This document shows positions 10,952 to 18,975 of a DNA stretch of 64,000 nt, piece by piece. The notes under the pieces were generated by a model. It ran no database searches, had not been told where the DNA came from, and worked only from the letters and a program-made list of their open reading frames with translations. The position numbers were made by a program, and so were the translations under genes. Origin of the DNA: Ruminococcaceae bacterium UBA1375. Lineage in GTDB: Bacteria; Bacillota; Clostridia; Oscillospirales; Ruminococcaceae. Every line of letters begins with the position of its first letter. Positions within the stretch are counted from its first letter, which is position 1. Where the stretch lies: the NCBI GenBank assembly GCA_002305795.1, contig DBRF01000018.1, positions 1 to 64,000 of the forward strand. The letters run 5' to 3'.

Positions 10952-11049
10952 ACATGGAAAGAGAAGCAGAGTAAAAACTTTTTGAGGAAAGACCGGCGGG
11001 GCAGGAAGCGGGTGAAAGGATTCTCTTCTGGTTTTGAAAATAAGGGAAT

Positions 11050-11094
11050 TCAAACAAAAGGCGCCTTTCCCTGTGAACAAAGAGGAAAGACGCC
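11050..11094 (-). terminator. Terminator of the glutamate synthase operon
   Basis: On the minus strand GGCG-CTTTCC and GGAAAG-CGCC arms around a 13-base loop are followed by TTTTGTTT. It lies 14 bases after the last gene of the operon. Confidence 0.85.
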
Positions 11095-11107
11095 GATGAA
11101 AACACAC

Positions 11108-11839
11108 TCAGCACTGGTTGCGGGTGTAAAGCTGTTTGTAGGGGTTGTTGGAGTTGGGGGTCAGCACATAGAAGCTGCTGTCCAGAATCTCCTGCTCTTC
11201 CCGGCCGAAGGCTTCGCAGAATTCGTGGATAAAGGGCTTGATCTCCTTGAGGTCTTCCTTGGTGGCCTGGCTGGCCAGAATCTGCTTGGGCAGGTTGGGA
11301 GGGAGCTTTTCGGTGCGCAAAAAGATTTTCCCGCCGTGCATACCGGTCCCCACAAAGTTGCAGTTCTTTTCAATGGACTGGTGGTTCAAATCCAGCACAA
11401 TGATGTAGCCCCCAGCCTGGTATTCGCCCAGAAAGCTGCCGGTGATGCCGCCCACCACCAGAACCGGGACCTTTTCCTGGAAGGCCTTCATGTGGATGCC
11501 GGTGCGGTAGCCGGAGTTGCCTTCAATGAAGATTTTGCCGCCCCGCATGGCGTAGCCGGTGGCGTCCCCGGCGTTGCCGTGGACATAGATGGTGCCTTCG
11601 TTCATGGTGTCCCCGGTAGCTTCCTGGGAATTGCCGTGGACATGAATGGTGCAGCCGTCCAGGTAAGCCCCTAAGGCGTTGCCGGGGGTGCCGTTGATGA
11701 CAATGGTTTTGCCGGAAAGCCCTGCGCCAATGTAGCGCTGGCCCAGGCAGTTTTCAATCATGACGTCGGTGTCCGGGGTGGAACGAATGGCTTCGTTTAA
11801 GGTCTGAAAGTGCATCTCTGCACCGGGACGGATCATCAT
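11108..11839 (-). CDS. Glutamate synthase GXGXG-domain subunit (domain 3)
   Basis: A free-standing version of the C-terminal beta-helix domain of large glutamate synthase. It is 243 residues, built of repeated G-x-x-G-x-G turns (YLDGCTIHVHGNSQEATGD, MNEGTIYVHGNAGDATGYAM). In the fused enzyme this domain supports the ammonia channel between the amidotransferase and FMN domains. The ATG at 11839 is nine bases after GGAGG. A longer reading frame to 11905 would overlap the upstream oxidoreductase gene and looks non-native. It is the last gene of the five-gene operon. Confidence 0.93.
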   Translation of the reverse strand: MMIRPGAEMHFQTLNEAIRSTPDTDVMIENCLGQRYIGAGLSGKTIVINGTPGNALGAYLDGCTIHVHGNSQEATGDTMNEGTIYVHGNAGDATGYAMRGGKIFIEGNSGYRTGIHMKAFQEKVPVLVVGGITGSFLGEYQAGGYIIVLDLNHQSIEKNCNFVGTGMHGGKIFLRTEKLPPNLPKQILASQATKEDLKEIKPFIHEFCEAFGREEQEILDSSFYVLTPNSNNPYKQLYTRNQC

Positions 11840-11858
11840 AAGGTTCAGCCTCCTTCTC

Positions 11859-13100
11859 TTATTCCTTGGCTCCCGCCAGCTTGACCTTCCGCTCTTTTTT
11901 GGCAAAGGCCATGAGCTGGGGAGAGTGTTTAATCAAATCAAAATCAATCTCATCCAAAGGAGTCTGCTCCCGGATCAGGCTGGTGTAGATGCCGGCCCGC
12001 TTGATGACATCCCCGATGAGGATGTAGCCTTTCAGCTTGCCGTCCTTCACAAACAGCTTTTTGTAGCCTTCGCAGTTTTGTTCTTTGTACACTTCGCCGT
12101 CGTAGACACCGGCGGTAATCATGTGCAGTCCCAGCATGCCCATGGCGTTCATGGGAATTGCCTTATCGTAGTTGGCTTCGCCTCCCGCCATTTCGATACC
12201 GGCGGTTTCTCCCTGCATGTAGGCGTTGGGCAGCAGAGCCAAAATTTGGTCTTGGTCCGAAGCGATGTTGTGGCTGACGGTGCAGTCCCCGGCGGCATAC
12301 ACGTCTGCCGCACTGGTGGCGCAGTGGACATCGGTGAGGATGCCCCGGTTCACGTCAATCCCCGCCTGCTGGGCCAGTTCCACATTAGGACGCACGCCCA
12401 CGGCGATGACCACCACGTCGTATTCCACTTCGGCGCCGCTGTTGAGACGGGCCACGCCTTCTTCAAATTTGGCCACGGAGTCGGAAAGGTAGAACTTGAC
12501 GCCCTTCTTTTCGATGTACTCCTGCACCAGCTTGGAGCCTTCTTCGTCCAGGATGGAGGGGAGGATCCGGTTGGCCAAATCCACCACCGTCAAAGAAGTT
12601 ACCTTTTCAAAGATGCCTTCGGCGCACTTCAAGCCGATCAAACCGGCGCCTACAATCAGCACCTTGGAGTCGGGGGTGATGGCTTCTTCCAAAGCCAGAG
12701 CGTCGTTTAAGGTCATAAAGGTGAATTTCTTTTCCACTTGGTCCAGCCCTTCCATGGGAGGGATAAAGGGACGGGAGCCGGTGGCCAGCAGCAGCTTGCC
12801 GTAGGTGACGGTTTCCCCGTTGTCCAGCTCCAGGGTGTGTTCCTCCGGGTGGAGGGCGGTGGCTTTGACGCCGAACAGGGTGTCTACTTTGTTGTCTTCA
12901 TAGAAGGAATCCGGACGGTACTTCATCCGCTGACGGTCGGTTTTGCCCCAGAGCAGGTAGGAAATCAGGGGGCGGGAATAGGTGTGGTGAGGTTCGTCGG
13001 AGACGATAAGGATGCTGCCTTTGGTATCTACTTGACGGATGCCCTCCACACAGCCGATGGCGGCGGCGGAGTTGCCCACGATGACATAATTCTTTTCCAT
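11859..13100 (-). CDS. NAD(P)/FAD-dependent oxidoreductase of the split glutamate synthase
   Basis: A 413-residue flavoprotein of the pyridine nucleotide-disulfide family. The N-terminal FAD-binding Rossmann motif is VIVGNSAAAIG. A second, NAD(P)H-binding motif is VLIVGAGLIGLKCAEG near residue 150, and the FAD C-terminal motif is VYAAGDC. There is no redox-active CxxC pair, so it resembles NADH:rubredoxin or nitrite reductase-like flavoproteins. In the operon it probably feeds electrons through the ferredoxin-like subunit to the FMN subunit. AAGGAGGAG precedes the ATG. Confidence 0.92.
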   Translation of the reverse strand: MEKNYVIVGNSAAAIGCVEGIRQVDTKGSILIVSDEPHHTYSRPLISYLLWGKTDRQRMKYRPDSFYEDNKVDTLFGVKATALHPEEHTLELDNGETVTYGKLLLATGSRPFIPPMEGLDQVEKKFTFMTLNDALALEEAITPDSKVLIVGAGLIGLKCAEGIFEKVTSLTVVDLANRILPSILDEEGSKLVQEYIEKKGVKFYLSDSVAKFEEGVARLNSGAEVEYDVVVIAVGVRPNVELAQQAGIDVNRGILTDVHCATSAADVYAAGDCTVSHNIASDQDQILALLPNAYMQGETAGIEMAGGEANYDKAIPMNAMGMLGLHMITAGVYDGEVYKEQNCEGYKKLFVKDGKLKGYILIGDVIKRAGIYTSLIREQTPLDEIDFDLIKHSPQLMAFAKKERKVKLAGAKE

Positions 13101-13112
13101 TTTGGCTCCTCC

Positions 13113-13541
13113 TTATCGTTCTTCGTACACAATGGCGGCATTGGGACAGCCTTTGACGCAGGCGGGTTCGCCGCAGGAATTGTTCAGGCAGAGCTCGCAC
13201 TTCTGCACTGCGGTGCCGTTGCCCGGCATAATGGCGCCGTAGGGGCACATCAGCACACAGGTGTAGCAGCCCACACACTTGTTTTCATCCAGATGGATGA
13301 CCCCGTCCTTGATACTCAGTGCGCCGGAGATGCAGCCCTTGACGCAGAGAGGTTCTTCACAGTGGCGGCACTGGACGGCAAAGTTTACGCCGTCCCCTTC
13401 CTCCACCTGAATCCGGGGGTTGATTTTTACGCCCTTTAAGGCTTTGACCATATCTGTTTCCCCGGAATTGGCAAAGGCGCATTGATATTCACAGAGATGG
13501 CAGCCCAAGCACCATTCTTCATTTACATATACTCGTTTCAC
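13113..13541 (-). CDS. Polyferredoxin-type 4Fe-4S electron transfer subunit
   Basis: A 142-residue iron-sulfur protein with four groups of cysteines: CLGCHLCEYQC, CRHCEEPLCVKGC, CVGCYTCVLMC and CELC...CGEPACVKGC. This matches the four-cluster DMSO-reductase-B/HycB type of ferredoxin. It starts at GTG 13541, nine bases after GGAGGAG. Its place between the flavoprotein and FMN-subunit genes supports a role as electron wire of the glutamate synthase complex. Confidence 0.93.
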   Translation of the reverse strand: MKRVYVNEEWCLGCHLCEYQCAFANSGETDMVKALKGVKINPRIQVEEGDGVNFAVQCRHCEEPLCVKGCISGALSIKDGVIHLDENKCVGCYTCVLMCPYGAIMPGNGTAVQKCELCLNNSCGEPACVKGCPNAAIVYEER

Positions 13542-13556
13542 AGCCAGATCTCCTCC

Positions 13557-15068
13557 TTATTCCCCGGCATACTTGATGCCCAGAATCTCCAGTTCCTTCT
13601 GATTCAAGCCAACGCCCCGGAGCATTAAGCGGTTGCCCCGCAAGCTCTCGATGGAGTTGATGCCCATGCCGCCCATGATTTCTTTGATTTCGTGGGTCCA
13701 GGCGTTGACCAGGTTCACCAGCCGCTGAGAGCCGATGTTGGGGTTGAGACGCTTCACCAGTTCGGGGCGCTGGGTGGCAATGCCCCAATTGCACTTGCCT
13801 TCCTGGCAGCTGCGGCAGAGGTGGCAGCCCATAGCCAGGCAGGCGGCGGTGCCGATGTAGCAGGCGTCGGCGCCCAAAGCGATGGCCTTGACCACGTCGG
13901 CGGCAGAACGGATGGAGCCGCCCACTACCACGCTGACGTTGTCCCGGATGCCTTCTTCCCGCAGACGGGAGTCCACGCTGGCCAGAGCCAGCTCAATGGG
14001 AATGCCCACGTTGTCCCGGATTCGGGTGGGGGCAGCGCCGGTGCCGCCCCGGAACCCGTCGATGGCGATGATGTCTGCGCCGCTGCGGGCCACGCCGGAA
14101 GCGATGGCTGCGACGTTATGCACCGCAGCGATTTTCACGATCACCGGCTTATTGTATTCGGTGGCTTCCTTTAAAGAGTACACCAGCTGGCGCAAATCCT
14201 CGATGGAGTAGATGTCGTGGTGGGGGGCAGGGGAGATGGCGTCGCTGCCTTCCGGGATCATACGGGTGCGGCTGATGTCGCCCACGATTTTGGCGCCCGG
14301 CAGGTGGCCGCCGATACCCGGCTTGGCGCCCTGGCCGATCTTGATTTCCACGGCGCAGCCCGCTTCCAGATAAGCCTTGTGCACCCCGAATCGGCCGGAC
14401 GCCACCTGGACGATGGTGTTGGGGCCGTACTGATAGAAGTCTTCGTGCAGGCCGCCTTCGCCGGTGTTGTAGCAAATGCCCAGTTCGGTGGCGGCTCTGG
14501 CCAGGGACGCATGGGCGTTGTAGCTGATGGAGCCGTAGCTCATGGCGGAGAACATAATGGGGGTGTTCAGCCGGATCTGGGGGGTCTGGTTGTTGACAAT
14601 GTTACCTTCCTCATCCCGGACGATTTCTTTGGGTTTCTTCCCCAGGAAGGTTACCGTTTCCATGGGCTCCCGCAGGGGGTCGATGGAGGGGTTGGTGACC
14701 TGGGAAGCGTTCAGCAGCAGCCGGTCCCAGTACACCGGCAGGTTGGTGGGGTTGCCCATGCTGGACAGCAGCACCCCGCCGCTTCCCGCCTGACGGTACA
14801 GCTCGGTGATGATTTGGGGCGTCCAGTTCCCGTTGGGACGGAAGGTGTGGTCGCTTTTGACGATTTTCAGCGCCCCGGTGGGACAGAGGCTGACGCACCG
14901 GTGGCAGTTGACGCATTTGGAATTGTCCGCCCGCATCACACCGTCTTCGTCCATGTAGTGCACTTCGTTGGCGCATTGCCGCTCACAGACCCGGCAGGCA
15001 ATGCATTTGTCCTGGTCACGGACCACTTCAAATTCCGGGTGGATATAATTGATACCGTTATTGCCCAT
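13557..15068 (-). CDS. Glutamate synthase FMN-binding subunit with N-terminal ferredoxin domain
   Basis: A 503-residue synthase subunit that reductively converts 2-oxoglutarate plus channelled ammonia to glutamate. The N-terminus holds a two-cluster ferredoxin domain (CIACRVCERQC and CVNCHRCVSLC, residues 22-65). The TIM-barrel FMN domain follows, with FRGGTGAAPTRIRDN and the phosphate-site GGSIRSAADVVKAIALGADA. A cysteine cluster motif lies in CHLCRSCQEGKCNWGIATQ. The arrangement matches the archaeal and clostridial domain-2 protein rather than the bacterial 1500-residue fused enzyme. Confidence 0.95.
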   Translation of the reverse strand: MGNNGINYIHPEFEVVRDQDKCIACRVCERQCANEVHYMDEDGVMRADNSKCVNCHRCVSLCPTGALKIVKSDHTFRPNGNWTPQIITELYRQAGSGGVLLSSMGNPTNLPVYWDRLLLNASQVTNPSIDPLREPMETVTFLGKKPKEIVRDEEGNIVNNQTPQIRLNTPIMFSAMSYGSISYNAHASLARAATELGICYNTGEGGLHEDFYQYGPNTIVQVASGRFGVHKAYLEAGCAVEIKIGQGAKPGIGGHLPGAKIVGDISRTRMIPEGSDAISPAPHHDIYSIEDLRQLVYSLKEATEYNKPVIVKIAAVHNVAAIASGVARSGADIIAIDGFRGGTGAAPTRIRDNVGIPIELALASVDSRLREEGIRDNVSVVVGGSIRSAADVVKAIALGADACYIGTAACLAMGCHLCRSCQEGKCNWGIATQRPELVKRLNPNIGSQRLVNLVNAWTHEIKEIMGGMGINSIESLRGNRLMLRGVGLNQKELEILGIKYAGE

Positions 15069-15085
15069 TTTGCAGCTCCTCCTTC

Positions 15086-16204
15086 TTACACTTTCGCATC
15101 GGGGTTCAGCCGGACGATTACCGGTTCGCCGCCCTTGGGGGACCAGACCCGGTCCACTCTGGGTTCAATGACCCGGATGGCGCATTCTTCGCTGGCGATG
15201 TACACCATATCGGTGTCGTCCTTTTCACCTACCACCATGCTCCGCAGTTTCAGCCGGTCGTTGAGGGCCATCATGCCCCCTTCAAATCCAACCAAAATGG
15301 AGAAGGGACCGGTGATCAGCAGGCTGGCAAAGGTGTTGCGCAGGTAGGTGAGCTGTTCTCTTTGTTTTTGGGGCATCCGCTCAATGGTGCTCCAGAAGGG
15401 AGCGGCGATGACGCTGGCTACCTCTTCCATGGTGAGCTTCTTCTCGTTGGCTAAGTAGTCGATGATGTAGGTAATCACCTCGGTGTCGGTGAGAAGGTTA
15501 CATTTGTATCCGAACATTTCAATGTACCGGCGGTTGGCGTCGTAGGAAGAAATTTCTCCGTTGTGGACGATGGAAAGTCCCAGCAGATCGAAGGGGTGGG
15601 CGCCGCCCCACCAGCCGGGAGTGTTGGTGGGGTACCGGCCGTGAGCAGTCCAGCTGTAAGCGTCGTACTCTTCCAGCCGGTAAAACTCGCCTACGTCTTC
15701 CGGAAAGCCCACCGCTTTAAAGACCCCCATGTTTTTGCCGGAGGAGAACACATAAGCGCCGTCCAGCTGGGTGTTGATGTGGATGACGCAGCGTTTGGTA
15801 AATTCCTCTTCGGACAGTTGGCTCTGCATCAGCTTAATGTGCAGGGGGGTGACGAAGTACCGCCAGATCAGAGGTTCGTCGGTAATGGCGGCAACCTTCC
15901 GGGTGGGGATTTTCGACAGGTTAATCACGTCAAAGTGCCGTTCCAGAAATTTTTCGCAGCGGGCTTTGCTGTCCTCATCGTTATAAAACACATGGAAGGC
16001 GTAGGCATCGGGGTATTGGGGATAGATGCCGTATCCCGCAAATCCGCCGCCCAGGCCGTTGGAACGGTCGTGCATGGTGGCGATGGATTTGATGATTTCC
16101 CGGCCGTTGACCTTCTTGCCGGATTTGGAAAAAATACCGGAGATTGCGCAGCCGGAGGGGATGCGTACCTCTCCTTCTTTGTGGAGAATATTTTGGCTCA
16201 TCAT
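15086..16204 (-). CDS. Glutamate synthase amidotransferase subunit (class II, domain 1)
   Basis: A 372-residue glutaminase subunit that supplies ammonia to the FMN subunit. Class II motifs present are the Cys in SGCAISGIFSKSG, HGRYPTNTPGWWGGAHPF, SIVHNGEISS and LLTDTEV. The catalytic Cys must become the N-terminus, but here about 18 residues precede it, so a cleaved propeptide is implied, as in classical GltB. The start is at ATG 16204, eight bases after GGAGG; the next codon is also ATG. It is the first gene of the operon, directly behind the attenuator at 16240-16310. Confidence 0.94.
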   Translation of the reverse strand: MMSQNILHKEGEVRIPSGCAISGIFSKSGKKVNGREIIKSIATMHDRSNGLGGGFAGYGIYPQYPDAYAFHVFYNDEDSKARCEKFLERHFDVINLSKIPTRKVAAITDEPLIWRYFVTPLHIKLMQSQLSEEEFTKRCVIHINTQLDGAYVFSSGKNMGVFKAVGFPEDVGEFYRLEEYDAYSWTAHGRYPTNTPGWWGGAHPFDLLGLSIVHNGEISSYDANRRYIEMFGYKCNLLTDTEVITYIIDYLANEKKLTMEEVASVIAAPFWSTIERMPQKQREQLTYLRNTFASLLITGPFSILVGFEGGMMALNDRLKLRSMVVGEKDDTDMVYIASEECAIRVIEPRVDRVWSPKGGEPVIVRLNPDAKV

Positions 16205-16239
16205 CTGGTTGGCCTCCTTCATCTCAGTAAACGGAAAAC

Positions 16240-16310
16240 AAAAAAGACGTTCACCGATTTCCGCCTCGCTGTCCGATTTTGGACAAACGAGAAGAAAATC
16301 CGTGAACGTC
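16240..16310 (-). terminator. Leader terminator (attenuator) of the glutamate synthase operon
   Basis: On the minus strand, arms GACGTTCAC-GATTT and AAATC-GTGAACGTC close a long stem whose loop contains a nested UGUCC/GGACA hairpin. Six T follow at once. It lies between the promoter and the first gene, so it must be overcome for expression. Its 5' arm is shared with the hexaloop hairpin at 16303-16318. Confidence 0.85.
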
Positions 16311-16318
16311 GTTGTTCA
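16303..16318 (-). promoter_or_regulatory. Candidate ANTAR-binding hexaloop hairpin, glutamate synthase leader
   Basis: On the minus-strand RNA: UGAAC, loop AACGAC, GUUCA. The stem is 5 bp and the loop six bases with A at position 1 and G at position 4, the reported ANTAR loop signature. It starts 11 bases after the -10 box. The 3' arm GUUCA is part of the terminator's 5' arm, so the two folds exclude each other. Confidence 0.65.
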
Positions 16319-16329
16319 ATGCGAGCTTA

Positions 16330-16358
16330 ATTATAGACCATTTCTCTTTGGCTGTCAA
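16330..16358 (-). promoter_or_regulatory. Promoter of the glutamate synthase operon
   Basis: On the minus strand a full consensus TTGACA, 17-base spacer, TATAAT. A perfect promoter followed by an attenuator implies that control is mainly after initiation. Confidence 0.9.
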
Positions 16359-16391
16359 GAGGAATTTTTTTTCTTTTTTATTTTTCAAAAG

Positions 16392-16446
16392 CCAAAACCG
16401 GGATTTGAACCTAAAAAATTAAGCTGAAACCGATGTTTTGTTTTGG
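16392..16446. repeat. Inverted repeat between the two divergent nitrogen promoters
   Basis: CCAAAAC (16392-16398) and GTTTTGG (16440-16446) flank an AT-rich centre. It lies upstream of both promoters, so it is a possible operator. No known operator consensus was recognised. Confidence 0.35.
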
Positions 16447-16491
16447 TTTGCAGGTGTTTTAAGCCGGCGCCTATTTTTTTGAAAAAAAGTA

Positions 16492-16520
16492 TTGACAACT
16501 TTCAAGCAGGTGGTTATACT
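16492..16520 (+). promoter_or_regulatory. Attenuated promoter of type III glutamine synthetase
   Basis: TTGACA, 17-base spacer, TATACT. The transcript would run straight into the hexaloop hairpin and terminator at 16532-16577. Confidence 0.85.
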
Positions 16521-16531
16521 GTTGGTTGTAA

Positions 16532-16547
16532 ACAGCAAGGGCGCTGT
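16532..16547 (+). promoter_or_regulatory. Candidate ANTAR-binding hexaloop hairpin, glutamine synthetase III leader
   Basis: ACAGC, loop AAGGGC, GCUGU: 5-bp stem and a six-base loop with A1 and G4. It begins 11 bases after the -10 box, the same spacing as in the divergent leader. Its GCUGU arm is also part of the terminator's 5' arm. Confidence 0.65.
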
Positions 16548-16577
16548 GGAGGGTGTTTCCCTTCCACAGCGTTTTTT
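16542..16577 (+). terminator. Leader terminator (attenuator) of glnN
   Basis: CGCTGTGGAGGG pairs with CCCTTCCACAGCG with one bulged T, around a 5-base loop and followed by six T. This is a strong intrinsic terminator only about 20 bases after the -10 box and 180 bases before the gene. Confidence 0.9.
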
Positions 16578-16658
16578 GTTGGAATGAATCACATCTTGGG
16601 CTTTTCTTAAAAAAATTACGTTATTCACTCTTGTTTTGACTGAATATCAATATTGTTC

Positions 16659-16687
16659 TTTACAAAATACAGTGAAAATGGTAAGAT
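16659..16687 (+). promoter_or_regulatory. Second, attenuator-bypassing promoter of glnN
   Basis: TTTACA, 17-base spacer, TAAGAT, located after the leader terminator. It would give a basal transcript independent of antitermination. A hairpin follows at 16703-16726 (CCGTCGAT/ATCGGACGG arms with one bulge) before the ribosome-binding site GGAGGT. Confidence 0.55.
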
Positions 16688-16757
16688 GAGGGAGAAGGCC
16701 CTCCGTCGATTCGAGAGATCGGACGGCGTAGCCAATGTGGTATGGAGGTAATCGAGC

Positions 16758-18842
16758 ATGAGCAATGTAGCAGAAATTTTCGGCAGCATGGTGTTCAACG
16801 ACCAGGTGATGCAGGAGCGTCTGCCTAAGAATACCTATAAAGCGCTGAAGAAAACCATTCAGGACGGTACGCCGCTGGACATTGATCTGGCCAATGTAGT
16901 GGCTCACTCTATGAAGGATTGGGCTATTGAAAAGGGCTGCACCCATTTTACCCACTGGTTCCAGCCTATGACCGGCATCACCGCTGAAAAGCACGACAGC
17001 TTCATCAACCCTGTAGAAGGCGGCCGGGTGTTGCTGAACTTCTCCGGCAAAGAACTGGTTCGGGGTGAACCTGACGCATCTTCCTTTCCCTCCGGCGGCC
17101 TGCGGGCTACCTTTGAGGCTCGGGGCTACACCGCTTGGGACCCCTCTTCTTATGCGTTCATCAAGCAGAACACCCTTTGCATTCCCACTGCGTTCTGCTC
17201 TTACACCGGCGAAGCGCTGGACAAAAAGACCCCGTTGCTTCGTTCTATGGAAGCCATCAACAAACAAGCTCTTCGTGTACTGAAGCTGTTTGGTTCCGAT
17301 GCCACCCGGGTGGTATCTACCGTGGGACCGGAACAGGAATATTTCCTCATTGATGAAAAGGTGTATAAGCAGAGAAAAGACCTGATTTACACTGGCCGCA
17401 CCCTGTTTGGCGCTCCCACGCCCAAGGGACAGGAATTGGAAGACCATTATTTCGGCGCCATCAAGGACCGGGTTGCGGAATACATGGCAGACTTGGATCA
17501 GGAGCTCTGGAAACTGGGTGTTCTTGCCAAGACCAAGCACAACGAAGTGGCTCCGGCCCAGCATGAATTGGCTCCCATCTTCAGCGTCACTAACGTGGCC
17601 ACCGACCATAACCAGCTCACCATGGAAATGATGCAGAAGGTTGCCAAGCGCCACGGCATGGTTTGCCTGCTCCATGAAAAACCATTTGAGGGCATTAACG
17701 GTTCCGGTAAGCACAACAACTGGTCTATTTCCACCAATACCGGCGTAAACCTCATTGATCCCGGCGAAACTCCTGCAGAAAATGCACAATTTTTGCTGTT
17801 CTTGGTGGCGGTTATCAAGGCTGTGGACGAATACCAAGACCTGATGCGGATTTCCGTGGCCAGCGCCGGCAACGACCACCGTCTGGGCGCCAACGAAGCG
17901 CCTCCGGCCATCATCTCCATCTTCCTGGGCGATGAGCTCACCGAGATCCTCAACTGCATTGAGGAAGGCCGGGTATACCAGGGCCGGGATATGGGCGATA
18001 TGGAACTGGGTGTGGATCTGCTGCCCAAGTTCCCCAAGGACAACACCGACCGGAACCGGACCTCTCCCTTTGCTTTCACCGGCAATAAGTTTGAATTCCG
18101 GATGCTGGGCAGTGCTGCTTCCATCAGCGGTGCCAATGTGGTGCTGAATACCGCTGTGGCAAAGGAATTGGATGAGTTCGCCACCACTTTGGAAAATGCA
18201 GATGACTTTACTGCAACTCTGAACGATCTGATCCGCAAAACCATCAAGGAACATGATCGTATTATCTTTAACGGCAACGGTTATTCCGATGAATGGCAGG
18301 AAGAAGCTGCCAAGCGTGGTTTGCTGAACCTGCGTACCACCGTGGACGCAGAAAAGACCTTTTTCCAGCCTAAGAATGTGGAACTGTTCACCAAGTACGG
18401 TGTCTATACCGAAAGCGAAATGAAGTCTCACTACGAGATCAAGCTGGAAACCTACTCCAAGGTGCTGAACATCGAAGCTCTCACCACTCTGGATATGGCC
18501 CGCAAGGACATTCTGCCTGCTGTGAACAAGTATATCAAGCAGCTCACCGATGCCCTGCTGAACAAGAAGCAGATCGGCGCAGAAGTGGGAACCGCTATGG
18601 AAGAAGATCTGATTATGAAGCTCAGCGCCATGTGCGACCGCTGCTATGCGGCTGCCAATAAGCTGGAAAAAGATCTGGACTGTGTGCCTACTTCCGACGT
18701 TTTGACCGAAGCAGAATTCTACAAAGACACCATTCTGCCGGATATGGACGCTGTGCGTGCCCCGGCGGATGAAATGGAACTGTACTGCGACGAAAGCGTC
18801 TGGCCCTTCCCCACTTACGGTAAACTGCTGTTTAGTGTGTGA
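16758..18842 (+). CDS. glnN: Glutamine synthetase, type III
   Basis: A large dodecameric-type glutamine synthetase, 694 residues, as usual for GSIII of Clostridia and Bacteroidetes. Characteristic segments are the N-terminal [18 protein letters not shown] [18 protein letters not shown], the [20 protein letters not shown] block, the catalytic [13 protein letters not shown], and [18 protein letters not shown]. The ATG follows GGAGGT by eight bases. It is divergent from the glutamate synthase operon, so glutamine made here is the direct substrate of that complex. Expression is predicted to depend on leader antitermination plus a weaker second promoter. Confidence 0.98.
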   Translation: MSNVAEIFGSMVFNDQVMQERLPKNTYKALKKTIQDGTPLDIDLANVVAHSMKDWAIEKGCTHFTHWFQPMTGITAEKHDSFINPVEGGRVLLNFSGKELVRGEPDASSFPSGGLRATFEARGYTAWDPSSYAFIKQNTLCIPTAFCSYTGEALDKKTPLLRSMEAINKQALRVLKLFGSDATRVVSTVGPEQEYFLIDEKVYKQRKDLIYTGRTLFGAPTPKGQELEDHYFGAIKDRVAEYMADLDQELWKLGVLAKTKHNEVAPAQHELAPIFSVTNVATDHNQLTMEMMQKVAKRHGMVCLLHEKPFEGINGSGKHNNWSISTNTGVNLIDPGETPAENAQFLLFLVAVIKAVDEYQDLMRISVASAGNDHRLGANEAPPAIISIFLGDELTEILNCIEEGRVYQGRDMGDMELGVDLLPKFPKDNTDRNRTSPFAFTGNKFEFRMLGSAASISGANVVLNTAVAKELDEFATTLENADDFTATLNDLIRKTIKEHDRIIFNGNGYSDEWQEEAAKRGLLNLRTTVDAEKTFFQPKNVELFTKYGVYTESEMKSHYEIKLETYSKVLNIEALTTLDMARKDILPAVNKYIKQLTDALLNKKQIGAEVGTAMEEDLIMKLSAMCDRCYAAANKLEKDLDCVPTSDVLTEAEFYKDTILPDMDAVRAPADEMELYCDESVWPFPTYGKLLFSV

Positions 18843-18870
18843 TTCTCCTTTTTCATCCTAAATAAAAAGA

Positions 18871-18909
18871 AGACGAGGTTTTTCCAAAACGGAGAAGCCT
18901 CGTCTTTTT
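18871..18909 (+). terminator. Terminator of glnN
   Basis: AGACGAGG and CCTCGTCT arms, with extra internal pairing around AAAAC, followed by five T. It lies 28 bases after the stop. Confidence 0.9.
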
Positions 18910-18975
18910 GTTATTTTTGAGATCTGGAATAGTTTTGCTGAAGACTGCCTCGCAATGGACAGAGGTTGAGAACTA

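Noticed and set aside
10929..11049. Attenuator in the glnA operon leader
   Set aside because: No hairpin with a T-run and no A1/G4 hexaloop stem was found between this promoter and the first gene.
16392..16412. tRNA T-arm-like string (GGTTCAAATCCC on the minus strand)
   Set aside because: The flanking bases do not form a T-stem beyond two pairs, and no D-arm, anticodon arm or matching acceptor stem lies upstream.
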